Shown: positions 44,961 through 55,665 of the stretch, one piece after another | How the letters are laid out: each line of letters opens with the position of its first letter | How positions within the stretch are numbered: position 1 is the stretch's first letter | Source: Pinus tabuliformis | Taxonomy: Eukaryota > Streptophyta > Pinopsida > Pinales > Pinaceae | Assembly (NCBI GenBank): GCA_031772625.1 | Contig: CM062804.1 | Location: forward strand, 281,420,610 to 281,484,609 | Direction: 5' to 3' | DNA length: 64,000 bases | Notes under the pieces: generated by a model | What the model was told of the DNA's origin: nothing | The model's input: only the letters and a program-made list of their open reading frames with translations | Database searches by the model: none | Made by a program: the position numbers and the translations under genes

Positions 44961-45960
44961 CTTTTCGGCTTCAGTTTTCTCAAGACACCAAAGAAGCACA
45001 GAATCATAATTCCTTTTAAACAGAAAATCATTTATGAGCTGGTATTGTTTAGCTTTCACTCTCAGAGCTCTTTTCTTGGTGTGATCCAGGTTTGATGGAG
45101 CATACCCATTCTTAAGATAATAAATGGTGTCAGCATATAATGATTCTGCATCGTTTAGGCTTACCTCATACGTCTGTACCTCTTCAGATGAATTCTCAGG
45201 AATTTGCGATGCTCCAGCCAACATTTTGCAGAAGCCTTGACCTCTTACAATGCTTGCTGGTTTGATCTCAAGATCGTATTCTTGTAAACCGGTGATCCAA
45301 TTTGCTCTTTTTTCACCCACATCCTTCTGTATTAGAAGGTTTCTTACCGCTGGAAACAGTACTATGACCTTAGTATGGGCTTTAAGTAAGAAAGGTCTGA
45401 AACATTTGATCGCTTTGAAAACAGTATATTCCTGTTTCTCCACGTCTGAATAGTTGAGTTCAGCACCTTGTAAATTCGAGCTAAAAAATGCGATTGGAGC
45501 TTCCGCTTTCTCTTGATTTGCTTGAGTTAGAATTGCGGCATATGATTTCTCTGAGGCAAATGTGTATAAGATAAAAGATTCTGAAAAATTTGGGGTTGCT
45601 AAAGATGGAGCGTTAATGATAGCTTGTTTGATCAGGTTGAATGCTTCATGCTCATCTTGACCCCATTTAAAATTTGAATTCTTTTTAATCATGTTTTGCA
45701 AAGGAGAAAAAATCAGTGAAAAATCTGGGACAAATCTCTTCACAAAATTGATTTTACCAAGGAAAGATTGCATGGATTTTTTGTTATGAGGTATGGATAT
45801 TTCAGAAATTTCTTTGATTCTGTCAGGCTCAATGTGAATACCAGATTTTGACACTATGAATCCTAGAAGTTTTCCTTCACTTAATGCGAAAAAAGATTTC
45901 TTTGGGTTAAGTGAAATCCCATACCTTACACATCGTTGAAAGATTTGTTCAAGTCTTTGA
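44952..45960 (-). pseudogene. RT thumb and degenerate resident RNase H of element B
   Basis: This open frame continues RT after a frameshift near 45960. The thumb has GIHIEPDRIKEISEISIPHN and MQSFLGKINFVKRFVPDFS. The RNase H part reads ESFILYTFASEKSYAAILTQ: the catalytic Asp is Phe, as in element A. EKQEYTVFKAIKCFRPFL keeps a glutamate, but the T-D-H aspartate is replaced within KVIVLFPAVRNLLIQ. It is therefore probably a non-catalytic connection-like domain. 300 codons stay open from 45854, so the loss of catalytic residues is not general decay. Confidence 0.85.
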
Positions 45961-48835
45961 GATGGTCACTTCGCTTCTTGGAGTACACTGTTATATCATC
46001 CAGGTAAATCACTACAGATTTATTGACTAAACCCTTGAATGCGATGTCCATGGCTCTCTGAAATGTAGCACCGACATTGATCAAACCAAATGGCATCTTC
46101 CGATATGTGTATGTGCCCCATTTAGTTCGAAATGTAGTTTTTAACTGATCATCGGGATGTACCAACACTTGATTGTATCTTGAAAATCCATCCAAAAAAG
46201 ACATTAATTCTGAGCCTGCTACTGCCTGTAATATCTGCTCCATAGGTGGGAGGGGAAAATTGTCTTTTTGACAGGCTTTGTTGAGATTCCAAAAATCGAT
46301 ACTGATTCTAATATCTCCGTTCTTCTTTCTAACGGGTACCATATTGGAGACCCATTTGGAATGTCTGACGGGGAAAATTATTCTGGCTCTTAATAACTTA
46401 TTTATCTCAGTTTTTATCTGATTTTCTAAATTGGGGTGGATTTTTCTGAGTTTCTGTTGGACAGGTTTTTCATTGTCAATCATAGGGATAGTATGTTGAA
46501 TGATAGAAGTGTCGTATGTCTTCAGCTCATCGTAATTCCAGGCAAAAACATTTTTGTATTGTCTCAAAAGACGGATATACGCTAATTTTTCTTCAGGGGC
46601 TAGGCCGTGGCCTAGATTAACGTTTTGTGGTTTATCATCGGTTCCTAGGTTTACTAATTCATAGTTCAGAGTTGAACTGTAGAGCTTAGAATTGGTAGAC
46701 AATTTAAACCGAATTTTCAAATCATATAAGTCTTCTAACTTAACCACCGATTTAGGTATAGCATTATCAGTGCTATTTTGTTGTATTTGTCGATCATGAT
46801 GGTCTTCGTCAATTATTTGATTAGAGTAGGATCCTTCAGAAGTGATGAAATTTACAATGTCAGGATCTTCATTGAATACTCTCCAGTTTGTAATGTTGTC
46901 AGGGATGGACGGTCTAAAGATTAATTCTATTGAGAATCTATCTGGACTAAAATCTTCAGAGGGAATAAGTCTAGAGGCTACGTTAGCTAACAGGTCTGCG
47001 CTCGCATTTTGGAGTCTTGGGATTGACGAAATATTGAATGCTATGAAATGTGCAGTCAAATCTTGTACTAAATATTGATAGTGTTTCAAATGACCTGATA
47101 GGCAATGTATGGTGTTACGTACCTGTTTGACGACAATCTCAGAGTCTCCGAAGACTTGAAGGTACTTAACGTTCAACCCGATTGCTTTGTATAGGCCTTG
47201 CACCAAGGCCTCGTATTCCGTTGTATTGTTTGTGCAATCGAATTCAAGTCTACACGTAAGCATGGTATTATTTCCTTCTGGGCTAATCAGAACGCATCCT
47301 ACTCCTGCTCCTTCATTAGATTTAGAGCCATCAAAATATAATTTCCAAAACAAAGATGTATTTACAGGTTTATCTAAAAAATTAACACACTTTGAATTAT
47401 CAGTTTGGGAAAAATTTTCGACTTGGGACAAAACTGAATTTTCTAAGTAAGGTGAGGTATGAGCATTGAAATTGCCGAGGAAAGAATCTACCGAGTAATT
47501 GCCTATGATACTATTGTTGTATGCTATTGCTTCATTTTCTCCCTCCAATTCCGTTACTATGTACTTCTGGTGTAACTCTCGTTCAACCTTTATTTGATTC
47601 GGTTTACCATTGTAGGGTAACCACATGTGCGACCAGTCGGTTGAGAAGTATCCATGGAGTTTTTCGGACCAATCCCTCCTAAGAATCAAGCCATAGAATT
47701 CTGGGATATCAGCTACTAGAATATCAATAACCTGACATGCCTTCGGGTTAGACGACAATCTTATGGTCACTTGATTAAGTTCACCAATCATTTCGACTTG
47801 AGATCGATCAAGCTGAACTATGCATACTGCGGATTTTTGTGGTTGAACATTCAACTTCGCACATATTGATCTAGGTAAAATATTCGTTGAAGCACCAGAA
47901 TCTACCAAACAATTGTGCACATTTTTATTGAAAATTTCATAAGTGAGAAGAAAAGGGGGAGTGTGAGACCTTGATCTTCCTCCAATCAAGACGATGTCAT
48001 TTGGATCAACCTTATTGATCGTGTTAGTTGGAGGTCTTCCCATGTTGTGGGAAGCTACAGCTGTAGGCAAAGATGTAGTAGGCACGACATGTAATTCTTT
48101 CATCATTATCTTCTGTTGATGTTTCAATTTGCTCAATTCATAAAGAGTGATATTAACCCTAGTCTTTTTCATGTCATCAATAATATTGTACTCCATTTCA
48201 TCCGACATAATCAGTGTTCTTGATGGAGGTGTTTGGTCTGATTGGACTGGGCTAGATTGAGTCACTTTAGCGGTCGTTTTCTTTGTTGCAACTTTATCTT
48301 TTGCTGCAGGGCTTGCGCCCTTCTGCTTAGGGGTAGTTTGGGGAGGATCAAGTTGATTTTTGCTTCGTGTGCTAACCGGAAATGCTTCTTGATCTTCTTC
48401 TTGCGGGAGGATGAAATCCCACATTCCTTGTAGTTCCACAACTTCTTCGTCATCGGTCTGCCCTTCAGTGGTATTCTCTTCTTCTTCCTCTTCTTCGGAT
48501 TCTACGTTTGAGATAGCGTTCGGTGGTTTCACATCCATTGAAGGACTTCTATTAAAAGCTTTGTAAGGCTTTTTTGAAGAAGCTTCTGCTACTTGTTTTT
48601 TTATGTCAATCATCTCATTGGACATGGTTTTTAACACTTTTTGTAATCCTTCCAAATCGAAAGGGTCTTTCGTTTGTTTCTTCTTGGGGTCTTCCTTGAA
48701 GGAGACTTTCTTAGATTTGTGTTCCTCTATCGCAGATCTTTTTTCCAGGGCTACTACGCGTTTCTCTACTGCTATCGCCTCTATCAAGTTTTCAAGAAAG
48801 GTTGTCTTATTTGCCCTATCCACGAAGATTGCCAA
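45926..48835 (-). CDS. Element B pol: protease - extra RNase H - RT (969-codon open frame)
   Basis: Open from after a TAA at 48839-48841; no ATG start is implied, since gag and pol share this frame. Residues 1-110 are a basic/helical gag tail, about 110-300 an acidic, Thr/Pro-rich spacer. Protease: LVDSGAS at 310-316. Extra RNase H at about 495-620: Asp502 (LYFDGSKS), Glu540 (TTEYEAL), Asp564 (VFGDSE), Asp614 (NASADLLA), all four acidic positions kept. Then a linker and RT: VFAWNYDELKTYD (763-775), SKWVSNMVPVRKKNG (826-840), Asp882 in SFLDGFSRYN and YLDD at 944-947. The RNase H before RT is the notable point. It would process gag-pol, copy RNA and remove it in the particle. Confidence 0.9.
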   Translation of the reverse strand: MAIFVDRANKTTFLENLIEAIAVEKRVVALEKRSAIEEHKSKKVSFKEDPKKKQTKDPFDLEGLQKVLKTMSNEMIDIKKQVAEASSKKPYKAFNRSPSMDVKPPNAISNVESEEEEEEENTTEGQTDDEEVVELQGMWDFILPQEEDQEAFPVSTRSKNQLDPPQTTPKQKGASPAAKDKVATKKTTAKVTQSSPVQSDQTPPSRTLIMSDEMEYNIIDDMKKTRVNITLYELSKLKHQQKIMMKELHVVPTTSLPTAVASHNMGRPPTNTINKVDPNDIVLIGGRSRSHTPPFLLTYEIFNKNVHNCLVDSGASTNILPRSICAKLNVQPQKSAVCIVQLDRSQVEMIGELNQVTIRLSSNPKACQVIDILVADIPEFYGLILRRDWSEKLHGYFSTDWSHMWLPYNGKPNQIKVERELHQKYIVTELEGENEAIAYNNSIIGNYSVDSFLGNFNAHTSPYLENSVLSQVENFSQTDNSKCVNFLDKPVNTSLFWKLYFDGSKSNEGAGVGCVLISPEGNNTMLTCRLEFDCTNNTTEYEALVQGLYKAIGLNVKYLQVFGDSEIVVKQVRNTIHCLSGHLKHYQYLVQDLTAHFIAFNISSIPRLQNASADLLANVASRLIPSEDFSPDRFSIELIFRPSIPDNITNWRVFNEDPDIVNFITSEGSYSNQIIDEDHHDRQIQQNSTDNAIPKSVVKLEDLYDLKIRFKLSTNSKLYSSTLNYELVNLGTDDKPQNVNLGHGLAPEEKLAYIRLLRQYKNVFAWNYDELKTYDTSIIQHTIPMIDNEKPVQQKLRKIHPNLENQIKTEINKLLRARIIFPVRHSKWVSNMVPVRKKNGDIRISIDFWNLNKACQKDNFPLPPMEQILQAVAGSELMSFLDGFSRYNQVLVHPDDQLKTTFRTKWGTYTYRKMPFGLINVGATFQRAMDIAFKGLVNKSVVIYLDDITVYSKKRSDHLKDLNKSFNDV

Positions 48836-48838
48836 GTT

Positions 48839-49204
48839 TTATGGTAAGGCCGTAATATACCATTCACATCTTACTTCTTCGCTGGGTTGGGAAGCAGCAG
48901 GAATTTTGTTGAGGATTTTATTGAACCGTAAATTGAAATGTTTGATGGGTTCTCTAGCCTCGGCTTTAAGATTGGATAGGTCATTGATTAACATCGTCGT
49001 TGATCTGTCATCACCAAACTTGGTAAGGAATTGACTTTGAAAAATGTCCCAACTTGCGATAGACCCGGAAGGTAATGAAAAGTACCATGACCCGGCTGTT
49101 CCTTGTATTGTATAGGGAAAAATCCGGACAACAGCATCCTCGTTGGTAACTCCGTTGAGATTGACAGAAAGCATGAAATTATTAATATGCTCTTCAACTA
49201 GCAT
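48839..49204 (-). pseudogene. Gag capsid domain of element B
   Basis: 121 codons with VEEHINNFMLSVNLNGVTNE, VVRIFPYTIQGTAGSWYFSL, SWDIFQSQFLTKFGDD and HFNLRFNKILNKIPAA: the Retrotrans_gag fold. It ends at a TAA (48839-48841) in frame with pol. A second disruption lies at 49205-49255 before the N-terminal part. Confidence 0.85.
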
Positions 49205-49255
49205 GCCTGCTTCTGGATTGAATTTGGGTAGCCATTTCTCAGGATGGGCCAGTAT

Positions 49256-49867
49256 TTAGCTCAGGGGTGGAGGCATTAAAACTGCCCCAGGATTGTTCCA
49301 TGGAGACTGGGCCATCATTGAGCTGCTAGTAAATGGAAGTGCAGAGAATGATCCCTGAGGCTGGGAAGATGAAGATACTATGATCTTTGATGATTGAAGA
49401 GGAGGGGTTGTGGAAGATGGATGAGTGGTTTGGAATGAAGATGTGGGTGGCTGACTTCGCAGAGAGGGAGTTGAAATGGACGACGTAGATGAAAGAGTCT
49501 CACTGTCAGACTCTGGTGATGTTTTCCTTGCTCTTTTCCTGGTGGGGAGAGGGAATTTAGTTGGCTGGATGCCAAATTTTTCACTCTTTAATCTGGTCAG
49601 GGGATGAGTAGGATTATACTGCGAAGTCACGCTCCTTTGAGATTTATCAGACCTCTGTGTAAAAATATAAAATCCCTGGAGTTTGCGAATTAGAGTTTGA
49701 ACTTCAGGGGGTTCAATGGTAAATTGGTCTGAAATATTAGGGCATGTAGCAGCGGTTGATACTCGAGCGACTTCTGACTCTGGATTTAAACGTACTGGGG
49801 AAGTTGGGGGAGTTGATGAGGGCGATTTACTCTCAGAATGGTATTTAGATTTTGATTTAGGTGCCAT
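49256..49867 (-). pseudogene. Gag N-terminal region of element B
   Basis: 203 codons from ATG 49867, which lies about 30 bases from the 5' LTR. Ser/Pro/Thr-rich, with MAPKSKSKYHSESK at the start and a basic RKRARKT patch. It is low complexity, as usual for Tat gag N-termini. No zinc knuckle. Interrupted before the capsid domain. Confidence 0.75.
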
Positions 49868-49877
49868 TCATAGTTCG

Positions 49878-49897
49878 GGCCCTCCTTCTAGTGCCAA
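49878..49897 (-). promoter_or_regulatory. Primer-binding site candidate of element B
   Basis: Three bases inside the 5' LTR, after TAT, the minus strand reads TGGCACTAGAAGGAGGGCCC. Position and TGG start are right for a primer site; I did not assign the tRNA. Confidence 0.55.
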
Positions 49898-49900
49898 ATA

Positions 49901-52111
49901 TGTTGAAGCCCCGAAAATCGGGTCGAAAACAAGGGGGATACCCACCCAGTCCAGACCTTGGTTGGCAGCTCCTTATCCGTTTGGTATAGCGGGTCCGACT
50001 TGGGATAATGGGACCAGTTTCCCAATCTAAGGGGTGTGTGTGTGTGTAGAGTTGGATGATGCTGATCTAGGAGTACTTAAAGCTAATTTAATTCAAACTT
50101 CTAAACTAACTCTATGCTATTGTAATCTAATGAGAAACAACACATCTAATCTACACTAACCCGGGGTGTATTTCTTCTATTATGCGATCTAAAGAGATTT
50201 CGAACAATAACTGGTAATAAAGATCATTCAGCTATCATAAGAATAGAAATCAATTAAGATAAACCACTCTGCATAAAACGTTAAGCAAAACAGTTGTGAA
50301 CAACATATCGCATAATAAGTTATTCATATATCAAACACAAATAAATGACTCCACCGTACAGAAGTGCCAAATGGTAACCCACACATTCATGCATTAACAT
50401 ATAAACAACTGAAAACTGTATATCACTTTAAGAATATGAGCAGAAATGGTCAAGAGATAAAAGTACTATTTATGACTGGTTCCACTCATAAGCTTCAAGC
50501 AACAACGATTTATCTCTACTTGTTATAACATCTACTAAGAGTACAAAAGTGCAACATCAGTAGCAGATATCAAATGCAAACATTGATAAATCTCGATCTA
50601 ACCATTCATCAAAAAACCCCTCCGAGGGTGCAAAAGTGCATGTTCTGAGGACAAGTTTTTTGACAAATTTCTAGACCCTTCTCCAAATGCCTGAGAAGGG
50701 TTTAAATACTGCTAACTAATTAATATTAATTACATAGATTTAGGACACGGTTTTAAATGACCACCCTTCTACTAAAGCAAAATTATTTCTAAAAATTGAA
50801 TCTAATTCCTAACCGTTTTTGTATTTTCTGCTTAGTGCTATAAGCATGCAACATTCGTTTCGGAAGAGTCAGCTCGTCGTCTTCTCCTTTCGTTTGAGCT
50901 ACGAAAATAGAAATAACAAGCGCTGGCACCTCTTTCTGGTAAACTAGAAGATATTTTCAAAAATCTTCCTCTGGCTTGGTGTATTCACTGTGTGTATACT
51001 TGGTAATAACCCAAATTTCTCTCAAACTGATTCTGCTTTTGCTATTTCGGTTTCTGCCCTTGCGAATGACTAAATAAGTTAGGGACTTTGCTCTCTGAAC
51101 AATTTTCTGTATTGAAAACTGCCTCCGTTCTTTGTTCCGGGCTTTTCTGGTGCGTTTTCCCTCTTTAGCGCTTTTTTTCTTTTTGCTTTAGCGGGCATAA
51201 GCTTCAGGATCTTTTGCAAACATGTTGCTTTTGTGCGCCTTTGATTCTGAGTTTTGGATGGCCTATTGACATCAGTATCTGTTGAGTGATACTCTGGAAT
51301 GTGTGGTCCTGTTGCATGCGGCATCCGTTTGTGAAGGCATCTCTTCTCTGTTCTCCGAGCATTGACGCTTTCCCCTTTTCCTTAGATGTTTCCTACACAT
51401 TGCTTTATGTTATTTGCTGTCTTACAGTTTACGCAAAGGAAAAGAGTAATGATGAAAAGATTGACATGAAAGCTTTAAGCTCTAATGAATGCATAATCAT
51501 GACACCCATAATGAATTGAATCTTCGAAAAACACAACACAATCCTTCTTGGATACTTTGGCGTACAATCATTAATTTCTTTTAAGGCGCGCGCCCAATTT
51601 TGGTCTGTAGACAGCTTTCCTTGAATATTGTGCCGAGGAAATCTTGCGATGGGTGATTTCTGCGACTCGCATCGTAGTATCGAGGATCGCGTCGTCAAGG
51701 TGTGTCATCGCAGGAATTGATGATCGCATTCATCACAGATCGCAACATCGCAGATCGCAATATCGCAGATCGCAAATCGCAAATCGCGCTTAGTCATCCA
51801 ATCATTGTGTGCTGCTTATGCGATGTTGCGATATGCGACGTCGCATATCGGCCGTCGAAGATTCCTTCAGTTTTTTTCATTTAAGAGTGCTTCATAATAT
51901 ATGCAATGCGATGAATTTTGCGTCGCTTCTTCGCAGCTTATTATGCGCATAGGAAAACGTTTCACTCTCTTCTCGTGATGCGATACAGCTTTAGGGAGTT
52001 AAAATACAAAAAATTTGATAAAATGTTTTTTGGATTTTTATTAAGGGTCCCCATTTGCTTGGTGTTATTGCTAATACCAAACAAAGAGGGGGGTTGTTGG
52101 TGGCCACAACA
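49901..52111 (-). repeat. Element B 5' LTR (2211 bp)
   Basis: Right LTR. Starts TGTTGAAGCCCCGAAAAT and ends CCACAACA. Holds the same CpG-rich ATCGCA block (about 51640-51990) as the left LTR and a perfect 22-bp palindrome at 51829-51850. Confidence 0.94.
51829..51850. promoter_or_regulatory. Perfect 22-bp palindrome in element B 5' LTR
   Basis: CGATATGCGAC followed directly by GTCGCATATCG; the centre is GACGTC, a bZIP-type core. The left LTR copy (38111-38132) has two C/T-type differences. Confidence 0.75.
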
Positions 52112-52116
52112 CAATG

Positions 52117-53899
52117 TAATGATCATATTTCATACATAATAAGAATATATATGTGTTCGACTTGGCTATCTCTCCATAACTATGTTCTCGTATCTCTATA
52201 TGCTTAATTTATAATTTCTTGAAGTTTGTCTATTGGTAACCATTTTCACTATTCTCTATATTACAACAAATCTCTTTCCCCTTATGCCTACGCAACCCAA
52301 GGAATATAATCCCCTTCTTTGTAATTCTTATTGACATGTAAAATATTGTCCATAGTTCCATTATCCAATGCTACTTGTGAAGGCAACTCAATGTTGGAAG
52401 CCCTAGAGACTAATAAATATGGAAAATATTTTACATGTCAATATAAATATGAACCCAAGCATATTTTCTTGATAATAGCATAATCCAATATTCTCATATA
52501 GCTATTGAGAAATGATTCTCCATCATATAATTCCTCTCCTCTCCAGGAAACAAAAACAACAAATATTGAGAAAGGATGAGTCAAAGAATTTTCCTAGACA
52601 TCCAAAATGGGGATAATATATGACTTCTTACAATGATACATATGTGTCCCCCGAAGAATCTCATGTAATTCCTTTTTACTACAACATATGTGTTCACTAA
52701 ACTATTGTAATTTAGTATAGCCTCTCTACATATCCCCCATTCTAGTGGAATCATAGCCCCCTATAATTCATCTACTTCTTTATCTACATACAATGATGTA
52801 TTTTCATTATTAACATTAAAATGTTATTACATTGTTAGTATCTCATGCCTTCCATCATCTACAAACATAAATTATTAATTTAGGGATCAAATCGATGGAA
52901 TTACAAGTACGAAACATGTTTTTGTTTAGTTTTAGATAGTGAACACTTCTTTCCAATGTCAATATGTAAATACTAGAGATATTTGGGCATTCATTCTCCC
53001 TAAAAATGTTGATTTACAATCTTAGAAAATGCTAGAGGGGTTTGACACAATGGTGGGATTTATGGTTGATATTTTAATTATTATATTTTAATTTTGAGCT
53101 TCATTGAAGTGAAGACAGATTTAATATTTTTTTACCAATTTTTGCTTGATCTCAAGAAGAACCTCATGAAATTAAGTGACTAATTGGTCATCATATCCTA
53201 ATGTATGGGCCAATGTGGGCATAGTATTATTCAACACATGGATTTTATAAGAAAGGGTAAGTCTATAAAATAACTAGAGTAAAAGCCACTACCTGAAAAC
53301 CTCATGAACATACCAACATTGAGAGAAAATCTTATGGGAAATGACAAATAATCTCCTTGTTTTTTATAATGTTGGTAGCCCTTTATTTATACATGGAATA
53401 TTATTTTTACGTCTTAAAAAATGTAATGAGTCAGTGATAAAATAAATAAATAAATAAATAATAAATATTATATTATTGATATAAAGAAAATAGAAATAAT
53501 ATAAGTACAAAATAATTTATACATATGGTTTGCTCCCAATAAATATGTCTACTTCCTCTTAAAATAATGTAACTCCAAAATTAGTTGTCCTTTTGCAATA
53601 TGAAAGTAAAATAAAGTGGTTTGGTCATCAAAGAGATTTATAAGATTTATTAATTAATATGAAATGGGTTTGTAATATATCATGTGCTTGAACATCCATT
53701 GATACATCAAGAACTTAGATTCATAAAAATAAGATGGCACACCAACAGTTCTTGTTGGGAGGAATTAGTAATAACATCCCAAATGTAACCAACATTAACA
53801 AGATCATCATGAAAAATAGATAAATTGAAAGAATACTACATTTTCTTTCAATAAGTAGGGATTTTTTCTCCTTTCGACTTGCAATATTATGGGAAATAA
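52117..53899. other. AT-rich DNA without a recognised gene
   Basis: 1.8 kb with no supported gene. It includes a (AAAT)n simple repeat at about 53435-53463. Small ORFs (for example 53909-53721) lack recognisable content. It may be decayed element DNA. Confidence 0.5.
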
Positions 53900-54760
53900 C
53901 TAGAAGCATATAAAGAGATTATCTATCCTAAATCGTCCCACTTTAATAGATTACATGGAAAATAGAAGAAAGGATGAAGGATAAATATAAGTAGGCTAAT
54001 TCCAAAATTTTGGAAAGGAAAAAAATTCCTGTGTCAAACTGTCTAATTTTCTCTCAATGAAGAATAATACATTAAATGAGTTAAATGATTTAATAGCATC
54101 TCAAACTCTTCTTGCATATAATTTCAACCCTTCCTTCTTAATCCTGTATCTCTTATTGATATGGTTTAAGATCAACTAAAAATTTCAATATAGTATCAAA
54201 TGTTTGACTTTCATTTGAATTTCCAAGATTAATCCTTGGATGAAAGCCTCATATTCAACTTCCTTATTGGTGCATGGAAGTTCAAGTTTCATTAAAGTGG
54301 ATAAATAGAATATTTAAACTTTTCAAAATAATTCCAACTCCAACGCTAGATATTTAACAAGCACCATCAAATAACATTTTCCAAAATCCTTCAAAAGTGT
54401 AATTTGTCCATTTTCTAGTATAGTTAATTTTTTCGATGTTAAAAAAACATAGCTTTCAATTCCAACGTCAATATAATTTTGCATCATTTACAATTCCTTC
54501 TTCTCAAACAATGGCACTTTTTCTGTCACCATCTTTATTTGGTAATATCTTGCAACTTCCATAACTCATGATATATTATTTAATCATTGATCACCAACCA
54601 CAAACAGTAATCATTCCATACATAGATGGATTACTGACCACAATTATAGTGAAAGTTCTTATAATATGGGTTGATTATCTTAGCCAAGAAAATAAATATT
54701 TGATTCCGCCATAAGAAAGTACCTTTCTGGAATCAATTGCATAAACAGTTTCTCAAATTT
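53900..54760 (-). pseudogene. Relic of Tat-type extra RNase H
   Basis: Minus-strand translation at about 54400-54320 shows FWKMLFDGAC then VGVGIIL, and at 54285-54240 CTNKEVEYEAFI. Both are the D and E boxes of the second RNase H. Higher coordinates carry MEVARYYQIKMVTEKVPLFE-like coding (about 54560-54490). It is heavily broken and lacks LTRs. The same lineage as A and B is likely. Confidence 0.6.
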
Positions 54761-55106
54761 CATATATATTTTTTTTTTCATATTATAGCTTACATAATAG
54801 ATAGTGACATAATGTTGTTAGTAGATCCACAATCAATCATGCAATTATGCAATATAAAGCCTGTTTTTCATGTGGAAATTGTTGGAAGTGAGATCAAAAC
54901 TGTGAGGGGATGGTGTGAATCAGTAGTGCTAGGTTTTATTATACTTTTAAACTCTGTTTTATAGAAACAACCAAGGATCATTAACCCATAATCTAATCAC
55001 AAATATAGCATGTGAAACCGAGATAGGAAAAATACAAAAACACCATGAACAACATCAAGAAAACATGCACTCAAGAGGAGACAAGATTTTCTAGTGGAAA
55101 TGATAT

Positions 55107-55665
55107 AGGTCAATATTAGTAGCCACCCGACTATTCCAATTAGACCCCCACCATCATTTCTTTCAGTTTCCTTAATTTTAGCACAATCTACTATTTTTGC
55201 TAGTTTTTTAGGTCCTGAACTTCTGGAGCCTTTTTGAAGCCCTAAATGATGTTGGTTTGGAAAATGGGTAAACACATATCTTATTTTAGGGGTTTTCAAT
55301 TGGAATTTTTAGTCCTCGGATATGTATTTCTAATGAATTATTGTATGTGTGAAATGGAGATTGTACGCCAATGTTATGACCCAGGAGGTCAATGTACCAA
55401 TTTATCCCAATAGGGCCCACTAACTTTTGGCGCTTCATTTCCTAGGGTTAGGTTTTTGGATGTTTAGGGTTTTCAATTATTTATAAATAATAAATAGGCC
55501 TTCAAGCTTCATTGTAAGATAGTTCATAAGGCATGTAGCCAGCACATCTCTTCTCAAAGATAAACTACCATCACATGAGCTAGTTTATTTCCATTCTTCA
55601 TGTAAACAAATTTCAATACTTTGTTAATAATGAATTGATGTTTTGTTTCTATTGTAGCTCTAGGT
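55107..55665 (+). repeat. Dispersed LTR-like repeat R, copy 2 (uninterrupted)
   Basis: Full-length match to copy 1, crossing the point where element A interrupts that copy (near 55500). The right end has GTTAATAATGAATTG, a poly(A)-like LTR region on the plus strand. Copies 1 and 2 have the same orientation and could be LTRs of one very old element, but I see no target duplication. Confidence 0.6.

Larger units (their letters stand above)
36183..52111 (-). mobile_element. Element B: Tat-like Ty3/gypsy retrotransposon (15.9 kb) with nested insertion F
   Basis: Two 2211-bp LTRs of equal length flank minus-strand gag, protease, extra RNase H, RT, RNase H and integrase. Termini are TGTTGAAG...CCACAACA. 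The exact 5-bp target duplication CAATG lies at 36178-36182 and 52112-52116. A sample of about 370 LTR bases showed 13 differences (about 3.5%). Integrase is split by F (39923-44325); without it B would be about 11.5 kb. Pol is unusually well kept: one open frame of 969 codons. Few lesions remain: gag stops, one frameshift near 45960, an amber near 44949 and the F insertion. Confidence 0.95.

Noticed and set aside
36183..52111. C nested inside B or the reverse
   Set aside because: Both have complete target duplications and lie side by side with about 110 bp of host DNA between them.
54737..54964. 75-codon plus-strand ORF with hydrophobic start
   Set aside because: Overlaps decayed Tat pol text on the minus strand and a T-rich run; nothing recognisable.
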